A stretch of 64,000 nt of DNA from Branchiostoma floridae (taxonomy: Eukaryota; Chordata; Leptocardii; Amphioxiformes; Branchiostomatidae). Positions 49,100-57,443 of the stretch are shown piece after piece. The notes beneath the pieces are model-generated. The model had not been told where the DNA came from, made no database searches, and worked only from the letters and a program-made list of their open reading frames with translations. The stretch lies in NCBI RefSeq assembly GCF_000003815.2, contig NC_049979.1, forward strand, positions 29,020,742 to 29,084,741, written 5' to 3'. The position numbers and the translations under genes were made by a program. How positions within the stretch are numbered: the stretch's first letter is position 1; each line of letters starts with the position of its first letter.

Positions 49100-50020
49100 G
49101 GGCACGGTCGCGCTTTGAAGGGTTCTTCTTCACTGCCGCATATGGATTGCCCCGTAGGTCATTCTCCTGTATGTGTGTGTTTATTTTCCCGCTCTCATTT
49201 CCACAAAGGTTCTCTCACCGAGAAAAATACAACCCTGACATAACCCGTTTTCCGACGGTGAATGGGTAAATTCTACGAAAAGCTAATGCATGAAATTAAG
49301 CCATATTGGCGTGCTGTTATCCACGGCCGCGGTACGTATGACTCTTTGTGTTCGCTCCACCTTTTGTAAGTGGTTTATCCACGGCGAGCGTTCCGGGGGC
49401 GCTGTGCGACATTGTTATTGTCTGGATGGGCGAGCGGTATAGCCCGACTAGCAGGTGCAAGAACTGTTGTCTATTACATGAATGTCTCAAATGTACAACC
49501 GTCGTACTAAAACAATTGCTCAAGACAAAAAAAAAAGAAACACACTATGACATTTTGCCCTCAGACCAGTCGGCAGTATCACAAATTGTACTATAAGATA
49601 AAATATTAGTTCATTTTCTTTCCTACTTTTGCTAAACCAATGTTTTCGGTGAACATCGTACACGATGGCCATATACACCATGCTGAATAGATGATCCTGC
49701 CGTTAGAATGAAATAAACCACCTGTTGATAAAATCAAGGATGTCTGTCTTGCCTTCGCTCACCTCTTTGCAGCACCACCTAGCGGATTAAGTTTGAACTA
49801 CAAGGCCACAGTGCTGTTCGCAAACCGCCACACCTTATCGCGGTATATACGTTATACGTTATCTAAAACAAAATGTAATACATTTCAATAAACGCTGTGG
49901 TTTAATTGATACACATCCAAAGAACAGATAGCAATGTCTGGAAATGACTGTGTATCGTTTTGACCATGTACTGATATCTGAAAAGCCAACTGTGTCACTT
50001 CGGCAAATTTTAAACTCATC
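49100..50020. other. Non-coding, nothing recognised
   Basis: Short ORFs only. Confidence 0.35.
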
Positions 50021-50024
50021 TTTC

Positions 50025-50285
50025 ACTGGTGTATTGGCTACTGCTTGAGAACAACATTTGGCGACAGGCGCAGATTGATTTTGTTTTGAACTAGACGTGA
50101 ACTAGTCGCAAACATGTGCAATCACACTGCAAATTAATCTCTGTTCGATCTTTATCGTTTACATTCGTTTTTGATTTAGTGGTAACACTGTGATTTGCAA
50201 TAAAGTTATCTTGTATATCTGATTCGGGATGTGACATTCCGTTCGCGGCCATTTTGTTTGTAGAGGTCACTTGTGGGACAGGCTC
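50025..50285 (+). repeat. Dispersed repeat (CGAACTAGTCRCCAA family), copy 2
   Basis: GGCGACAGGCGCAGATT, GTGAACTAGTCGCAAAC, GTGGTAACACTGTGATTTGC and GATGTGACATTCCG occur in the order seen at 12430-12705. Confidence 0.65.
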
Positions 50286-50699
50286 GGTTCATTCAGCGAA
50301 ATCATGAAATACTCGCTTCATTACGTCATCTTTTCTCGGTCATTCACCCAGGAAACCGCGACCGGCACTGTTCAAAGAAAACTAGACAAGAGAAACAAGA
50401 CGTTTTTTCACTGTTTCACCGGTGTCATAATTCTCGCATAAACACAAAAGATATTATATGTTACAACCCTGTCTCAACATATGCCGGGCTGCCAGGAGTG
50501 AACGTTTGCCGTGTGGGTCAGATTCAACCCCACAGAATCCTGACAAAGCTTAGTCAGCATCTAAAGGTTCTTTTTTCTCCTTACCCCAACCCCCAGGGGT
50601 CTGCAATGTCGCCTCTCCCTGCCCCAGGGGCCCTGACCCACCACAAAAGCACGGCTCACTGATCTTATTACCACCAGGTACATCCTGTTTAATGAATTT

Positions 50700-50713
50700 G
50701 TTGCCATGGTAAC
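50700..50713. promoter_or_regulatory. RFX X-box, perfect consensus
   Basis: GTTGCCATGGTAAC matches the RFX palindrome on both half-sites. No adjacent gene recognised. Confidence 0.4.
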
Positions 50714-51015
50714 GGATCATCCGTGTGCGTCATCACCAAAGTGAAAGACCAGCTTTGGGTCTAATTTCTGATGACACTGGAAGATTTGAGCGGAAATCAT
50801 CTCTGATCTTTCTGAATGAGCTTTTGTAGCGGGGTGGTCAGAGTCTTCGGAGAGCAACGTCTGCACGATCGGTCGTTTTTATAATTAATTGCCCCCAATC
50901 CTTTCCATATAATCGTTTTAGTCTTTTTTTCTCTCTTTCTGGAATTCGCGTCTAATTACACGTTAACAGGTCATTGCGAATTTCAGCTATTTGTTTAATT
51001 CTTCGCATCTTAAAT

Positions 51016-51220
51016 GTAGCACTTTATCAGCTGGGTAACCTATATCCGATGATTTTGACAAAAGGGGTACCTACGGATATCAAGTCGACGGGCGGCGGTT
51101 TTCAAATTGCAATATTTTGAACATTTTGAAAACCACCATCCGTCGACTTGATTTCCCTATATGCCCTGTTGTTAAATACAACGGATATAGGTTGCCCCGC
51201 GGGAAAAAAGGTGAATTAGG
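51016..51220. mobile_element. Fold-back MITE (GGTAACCTATATCC family), copy 7
   Basis: The arms are GGGTAACCTATATCCGATG and CAACGGATATAGGTTGCCCC. The core TATCAAGTCGACGGGCGGCG faces CCACCATCCGTCGACTTG. Confidence 0.9.
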
Positions 51221-51714
51221 GTGACTGTGGCCGATGCACTTTGTCACAAAATAAGCGAAGTTCGGACGACACAAACCTCACATAAACTCAAAAACATTCT
51301 CGATACTAAACACACGCCCACCCCACCCATTACAGGTGTATTTAAACTGAGTTCTCACACAGATGGTAATATTGACACTTCTGATGAAAACAATGTCAGT
51401 CCAGGGGAGCAACAAACCATATCTTAAAAATAACACGCCATTGTTCCCTTTTCAAAGGTGACACGACCAATACACATTTCCGTGTGCTTTACCCCACCCT
51501 ACATGTTTGTATTTCATGAATGAGTGACGATATAGTGTTTTTGAAGCAGTTTTTTTCTTCCTTCTGACTATTCTTTTTTGTCGCAGGAAATGTTGATTCA
51601 ATGATATGGATAACATACGGACTTCTGGTTTCGCCCGTTTATCCATGCCCCCCTCCCTCCAAAAAAATTCGACCGATTGCTGTAAATTGTACAAAGCAGC
51701 TGCAAAATGAGTGG

Positions 51715-51865
51715 TAAATTTAAAAAAAAATATATCAGTAAACGACTTAAAAAGAAAAAGATATGAAAGAACATAAATGAAGAATCAATTGCTCTGTATA
51801 CCATACTCTGTGTGTTTAACCAATTGTTCAACCTTCCTGATCAGTTAGATTTCATGATAAAGGCA
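51715..51865. repeat. Dispersed repeat pair, member 2
   Basis: ATTGCTCTGTATACCATACT, CTGTGTGTTTAACCAATTG and AACCTTCCTGATCA align with 34075-34135. Confidence 0.5.
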
Positions 51866-52224
51866 ACTTTTTTATTCGCACGCTCGTATCAGTTTTGGGG
51901 CGCACGGAAGATGTCATCCATATAGTTGAATCAACATGGATTACTTATCATTTGGTAACGTTAGAGGTCAGGATAAAGAAAATATTGCGTTTTAATTTTT
52001 TTCGATACAAGAGCAGTTTGTAAGGTTGACAATTTGAAACTGCTCAATCACTTTTTACTCGAAGTAACGTTTTGTTTGAACCTTTGTTTATAAATTCATG
52101 CATGAAGCTCAAATCGGCCTGCAGGTCGCTTTTCCTCGAGGTTATATGAGGGAAGAGGCAAAGGTCAGACAAAGTTACAACTCTTGCAACGTTATGACAT
52201 GCGTAGAAGCGTTTTCAATTTGCT

Positions 52225-52335
52225 TGTTTCTCATTGGCTACTTGATGCTGAGCTAAAAATAGACGCCCTGTGTGATGCAGCCTTCACTAACAGCTGTGGC
52301 AACAGAAGGCGGATTAACAGTCACGTCAGCTTAAA
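52225..52335. promoter_or_regulatory. Cluster: inverted CCAAT box, MEF2 site and CAGCTG E-box
   Basis: ATTGG at 52233-52237, CTAAAAATAG at 52253-52262 (exact MEF2 consensus) and AACAGCTGT at 52289-52297 lie within 70 bp. MEF2 plus E-box is a muscle-enhancer layout in chordates. Function here is inferred only. Confidence 0.35.
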
Positions 52336-52430
52336 TAGACAACATATATGAACATTACGGGCGTTGTTGACACAAAGATAACCGTTCCAGGAACGATGCG
52401 TCAATCTATGAACAATGAGTCGTTGCACTT

Positions 52431-52691
52431 GGGGCACTCGTTGCACTCATTGCACTTGGGGCACCGGTTTGGCACTGCGGGGTTCGTAAATGACTCAACG
52501 AATTTCAGAGATATAGAACGATTTTTTTTCCCGTTTGTGTATTTTGTTGTCTTGTCAGTCATACTTTTACGTATTATGCAATATCTAAATTATTAAAACC
52601 ACGAAAATAACAAAACAATGAATATGCCGCAGTGAACGAACCCCGCAGTGCCGCACCGGTGCCCGGGCCCCAAGTGCAGTTAGAGTCCGTC
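52431..52691 (-). mobile_element. MITE (GGCACTGCGGGG family), copy C, reversed
   Basis: The interior is inverted relative to copies A and B (ATGACTCAACGAATTTCAG first, GCAATATCTAAATTATTAAA later). The left terminus is expanded by tandem TTGCACTTGGGGCACTCG repeats. Confidence 0.88.
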
Positions 52692-52699
52692 GAAAAAAT

Positions 52700-52760
52700 G
52701 GTATCTTATTGGGCCACGCCTGTTGTCGACAGATTATTGCGGCAACTTTGCGATTTTTTT
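52700..52760. repeat. Fragment related to the CGAACTAGTCRCCAA family
   Basis: TATCTTATTGGGCCACGCC, then TGTTGTCGACAGATTATTGC is similar to 12425-12445 and, inverted, to 54836-54902. Confidence 0.4.
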
Positions 52761-52769
52761 AGATATCAT

Positions 52770-53280
52770 ACCTCCATCAAATGGAGCCTCTGTTGTTTTA
52801 TTATTGTTTCATTTTTTTTCATTCATTATGCAAACGAGGCTATAATTGTCATCTATTTCTTTATTTTGGATAGTCTTCTCAAGCAAAACTACATATACGA
52901 TATTGAAGTCACTTTCTTTGGCCGTGTTCACCATTTATCATAAATCATGCAAATTACTTGCACATCTACATCATCTATGCATCTTGGTGTGAGCCTCTGA
53001 TTAGCTTGCACATAATACAAATAGGTAATTTCCACACAACTTTCGAATTAATTATGCAGATTACAATCTTATTTGCACAGTAGGAATTTTTTTACTTTTT
53101 CAACTGCCATGGATTCCAACGTAACATGTAGAAAAGTCGTTACGATTAGAAATTATGGAAAACATTAAAATTACCTATTTTTCTCTTTATTTATGCAGAT
53201 TAAGTCGTACTTTGCATAATCTGGACCTCGTTTTGTGTATCTCCGTGTAGGCTACCTGCACACCGAATACCATGGAGATT
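52770..53280. other. AT-rich non-coding
   Basis: Several ATTATGCA and TTTGCA motifs; nothing else recognised. Confidence 0.4.
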
Positions 53281-53284
53281 CGCT

Positions 53285-53450
53285 GCACTTCTAGTCAGTA
53301 ATCCCCCTTGAAAAACATTTACAAAAATACCCCTGCAGTTCCAAAGCAAGCCGCTAGGAGCCCATAATCTGCAGGTCTTACATCGAAAACCATCTGACAC
53401 CAAAAAGTCAATACAATGTCTAGGACAATGAAAATTAGAAAGGTTTCAAA
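53285..53450. repeat. Unclassified dispersed repeat (GCATGTCC family), copy 6
   Basis: CATCTGACACCAAAAAGTCA, ATACAATGTCTAGGACAATG and the preceding CTGCAGTTCCAAAGCAAGC resemble copies 3 and 4. Confidence 0.5.
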
Positions 53451-54083
53451 TAGACGTTGACAACTCAAATTTCAACTCATTCGATGAAAAAAAAATGAGC
53501 CTGGCATTGCCTTTTGACTCACCCTCACATTAATCTAAACATGGGGTCTACTCTATTCACGTAGGTTTGGCTTCTTATTATATCTTGCTGATGTTGCAAA
53601 TATATGTTGAGATGTGTTGTATGATATAGTTTGGTTAAAACGCATAAAATATTGATGTCATTCAAAACAACAGGGTTCAATACCCTCGAGTTCAGTGACC
53701 CTAAATCCCGTGCCAGATTGCATTGAGCGGCACACATGAAGTATGCGGTGTGATGACACTATTAGAGGCGAGAAGTGGCCGGGAAATTGGATGCTGGAAG
53801 GTCGAGAGGAGATATCAGAGTTCATTTCAGCATCAAGTAGCGCCATGAATTGAAGAAGTGGCATCATATGTGTAGAATTTAGAAATATAAGATTCACCTG
53901 CATGTAACATTTTTGGAAAAAAATATAATCATGCTTATGTACTATCTTAGCTAGCAGGGCATCAATATCGTAAGCTGGTATATCCCTAGTCTCTACCAGA
54001 CTCCCGCCTGGCCGAATAAGGGGACTATGGCTAAGTTAGGAATAAAGCCTAGTAGGCCTAGGAGTGTTGGCCGGTCGCAAGCT

Positions 54084-54297
54084 GTAACGCTAGATCACCT
54101 TTATTCGCTAGGTAACCTATCTCCGTTGTCTGAAAAAGGCAGGATATTTAGGAATATCAAGTCGACAGACGGTGGTTTCAAGTTGCATTATCTTCGAGAT
54201 ATTGCGGTTCAAAACTACCATCCGTCGAAGTGATATCTGAAAATATCCTGCTTTTCAACAAACCGAATATAGGTTACCGGCGGTGACACAGCGTTAC
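54084..54297. mobile_element. Fold-back MITE (GGTAACCTATATCC family), copy 8
   Basis: The outermost ends GTAACGCTAGATCACC and GGTGACACAGCGTTAC pair, extending the family TIR outward beyond TCACC. Confidence 0.9.
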
Positions 54298-54459
54298 TCC
54301 TTTGGCGTGTTTTCTGTCCTGTTTGGACAATTTTTACTATTTTTCCAGCGACCTGTGGAGCCTGGACCGCGACTTTTTGCGAAAGACATCCGCTAACAGA
54401 CGTCAATTGGTTACCTGAAATTATGATTTTTTTAAAGATTTTTTTTATTAAAATTGGGA

Positions 54460-54765
54460 TTTGTATAATTTCGCAAATGGGCGCGAACTAGTCGCCAACA
54501 AGCGCGATCACTGCAAATCTCTTTTTGATGGATCTCATGTTCATTGGATAGATAAAAAAGAAATATAGAATGCCTTCCATTAATCAAAATTTTTCAATGC
54601 TCCCCTTTTCCTAGCCTGGATACCATCCTCATTGATTTAATCATTGCACATTGGTTTCTACTTCAGTTGCAACATTGAGATTTGCAATGAAGTCATCTTG
54701 TATTTGATTTGCAGCGCCGAATCTGAAGATGTGATATTTCTGGCGCAGTCATTTTGCTTTAAGAA
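54460..54765 (+). repeat. Dispersed repeat (CGAACTAGTCRCCAA family), copy 3
   Basis: GGGCGCGAACTAGTCGCCAA, GAGATTTGCAATGAAGTCAT and GAAGATGTGATATTTCTGGC follow the family order. Confidence 0.65.
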
Positions 54766-54903
54766 CTAAAGTATTTTAGCTGTGCGTTGCAAGTCAGTGC
54801 AAAGAGGTTGATAAGTTTGACCGCAAGGGAAACTTGTCTAAGAACTCACAAAGTTGTAGCAATGATTTGTCGCCATTAGGCGCTGACCAATGAGATACCT
54901 GCT

Positions 54904-55108
54904 TTAGGCTAACGTCACAATTCCAAACCGGGGCCCGGCCGGGCTGTTTGTGGAAACGAAAAATAGAAATGCATATGTACAAATGTACACAGATAATGCC
55001 CACGACTATTCTTTTTACGTCTTGTGTAGTTTAGTGTCTTTTATATCATACTTTTCGTTGCGGAAATTGCTGCCGGGCCCCGGTTTGACAATGTGACTCA
55101 GGCCCTAT
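54904..55108. mobile_element. MITE (GGGCCCGGCCGGGC family), copy 1
   Basis: Ends TTAGGCTAACGTCACAATTC, CAAACCGGGGCCCGGCCGGG and GCCGGGCCCCGGTTTGACAA, then TGTGACTCAGGCC. Interior as at 21860-21930. Confidence 0.88.
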
Positions 55109-55597
55109 GCTTTTCCAAACCGGGGCCCGGTCGGACTGTTGGCCGAAACAAAAATACAGTTTTGTATTTTAAGAAAAAACACATGCCCAACCTGTGCTCA
55201 TCACTGATTATCTTAACGTTTTACATGTTTTGTTCTCTTCTAACGCTATAAACATGAAATCTTTATTGACACGACAAAAGTACAGCGACTTTCGTAAGGT
55301 CTACATGTATAACATCTACTTACAGTAACGTTACAACTAAACAGACATATATGGATATCTATAGGTATGAATAAGTCAACATATTTGATCTAGCATGTCA
55401 TTTACACTATTGTTTCTACGGTATAAGCATTCGTGGATATGTTTGGCTACTTGTATACAGTGAGGGTTATTGCCTCCCAGAATTAATGTAGTTGAATTTG
55501 TCTATCGAACAGAGATATAATACATGTACTTTTCGTTCCCACATACTGCCCGGCCTGGTCCCAGTTTTGAAATCTTGAAAGCTAGCTGACCTAAGCA
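55103..55597. mobile_element. MITE (GGGCCCGGCCGGGC family), copy 2, longer
   Basis: It abuts copy 1. Left CCAAACCGGGGCCCGGTCGG; right TGCCCGGCCTGGTCCCAGTT, then GACCTAAGC. The 400-bp interior differs from copy 1. Confidence 0.75.
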
Positions 55598-55599
55598 TT

Positions 55600-56170
55600 A
55601 CTAGTGTCCTCGAGTGCATCCGCTACGACCATGAAACTTGGCATACGACGAGGAAACATCTATCAGGATGTGATGGTAGCTCAGAGGTGGTTGTATTAGA
55701 TTGCATGTGATCCGGATATGAAGATGGCGACAACAACATGCTGACGGAAGTGTTACTGAGTCGATCAGTCTGTCTCGGACGGTGTGTTTTGGCACATATG
55801 GAGCGCGGATACGTTGGTTTGGACACGTAGTTCGAAAGGTGTCAAGGTTGCTCAAGTCTTTTCCGGTTTGAAATCAATTGCTTACGCATACCAAGAGGAA
55901 ACGTAGCGATATGACGCTCAGTGGAAGCGCTGGTTTGGACACGTATAAACCATATGTCAATTGAGACTTTGCAATCAATTGGTTGCCAAAACAAAAAGAT
56001 GAATAAAAGAAAACTGAAAGAGATTGGGTGGAAATTGTGTGCATCTAGGAGTCATGATGTTAATAGATTAAAGGGCAGGGGTGAACAATATTAATAATTG
56101 CCTCCTTCGCAAACTTCTGGAGCGGCTTCGTATTTGCTGATATTCAACACGGCTTAAATGATGGGAAGTT
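55600..56170. other. Non-coding, nothing recognised
   Basis: Two overlapping minus-strand frames (55601-55855) have no motif that I know. It ends at the compound satellite. Confidence 0.35.
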
Positions 56171-56173
56171 TGC

Positions 56174-57169
56174 CTCACTCACTCACTCACACACTCACTC
56201 ACTCGCTCACTCACTCATTTACTCACGCCGAACGGCGATTATACCGGCTATATAGATACAGATACAGATACTCACTCACTCACTCACTCACTCACTCACT
56301 CACCCACTCACTCACTCACTCACTCATTTACTCACGCCGAACGGCGATTATACCGGCTATATAGATACAGATACAGATACTCACTCACTCACTCACTCAC
56401 TCACTCACTCACTCACTCACTCACTCACTCACTCACTCACTCACTCACTCACTCATTCACTCACTCACTCACTCACTCATTTACTCACGCCGAACGGCGA
56501 TTATACCGGCTATATAGATACAGATACAGATACTCACTCACTCACTCACTCACTCACTCACTCACTCACTCACTCACTCACTCACTCATTCACTCACTCA
56601 ATCACTCACTCACTCACTCATTTACTCACGCCTAACGGCGATTATACCCGCTATATAGATACAGATACTCACTCACTCACTCACTCACTCACTCACTGAT
56701 TTACTCACGCCGAACGGCGATTATACCGGCTATATAGATACAGATACAGATACTCACTCACTCACTCACTCACTCACTCACTCACTCACTCACTCACTCA
56801 CTCACTCACTCACTCACTCACTCACTCACTCACTGATTTACTCACGCCGAACGGCGATTATACCGGCTATATAGATACAGATACAGATACTCACTCACTC
56901 ACTCACTCACTCACTCACTCACTCACTCACTCACTCACTCACTCACTCACTCACTCACTCACTCACTCACTCACTCACTCACTCACTCACTCACTCACTC
57001 ACTCACTCATTCACTCACTCACTCACTCACTCATTTACTCACGCCTAACGGCGATTATACCGGCTATATAGATACAGATACTCACTCACTCACTCACTCA
57101 CTCACTCACTCACTCACTCACTCACTCACTCGCGCTCACTTACACACTCGCTCACTTACACACTCACTA
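56174..57169. repeat. Compound (CACT)n satellite with seven interspersed 50-bp hairpin spacers
   Basis: The tract is about 1 kb of tetranucleotide (CACT/ACTC) interrupted by seven copies of a spacer that begins TTTACTCACGCC, continues AACGGCGATTATACCGGC and ends in one or two GATACA units. Spacers start (ACGCC) at 56225, 56334, 56487, 56628, 56707, 56844 and 57041. The 109, 153, 141, 137 and 197 bp intervals are all 4n+1. The 79-bp interval follows the copy that lacks one GATACA and fits once that 6-bp loss is added back. The spacer core CGCCGAACGGCG can form a hairpin. The same core, reverse-complemented, is dispersed at 292-362 and 46257-46320. Confidence 0.95.
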
Positions 57170-57223
57170 CTCTTCTAAGTCTAACAGGTGGCTGAACGCT
57201 ATTGCATGCATGTCAACAATATT

Positions 57224-57443
57224 CCGCCAGGTGGCACTTCAGCACGGGGTCGTAACCCCACAGCGAATGAATGAGATGTTTTCAAACATGGCCGCCAAAA
57301 TCAACTTTGCGAAAGGAGCTGAGAGGTCCAAAACATAGTATCGTTTGCGTCTGCGAAGGACAATAACGACAATCTAAGGTCCTGATTTTTCCTGATAGAC
57401 TAGGGGCCGAGTTGTTCTGGTGACAAGTTGTCCTGGTGCCGAA
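57224..57443 (+). promoter_or_regulatory. TEDC1: Probable TEDC1 promoter/5'UTR with CTCF-like and YY1-like motifs
   Basis: This is the only unique sequence between the compound satellite (ends about 57169) and the TEDC1 start codon. It holds CCGCCAGGTGGCACT at 57224-57238, a very good match to the bilaterian CTCF core. It also holds ATGGCCGCCAAAAT near 57290, like the YY1 motif often placed at start sites. No TATA box is evident. The assignment as promoter is inferred from position and motifs. Confidence 0.45.

Noticed and set aside
49755-49785. CTCF-like CACCACCTAGCGG
   Set aside because: It has two mismatches in the core, unlike the good match at 57224, so it was not listed as a feature.
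56174-57169. CRISPR-like array (regular repeats and spacers)
   Set aside because: The 'spacers' are one repeated sequence, the rest is a tetranucleotide microsatellite, and the genome is eukaryotic.
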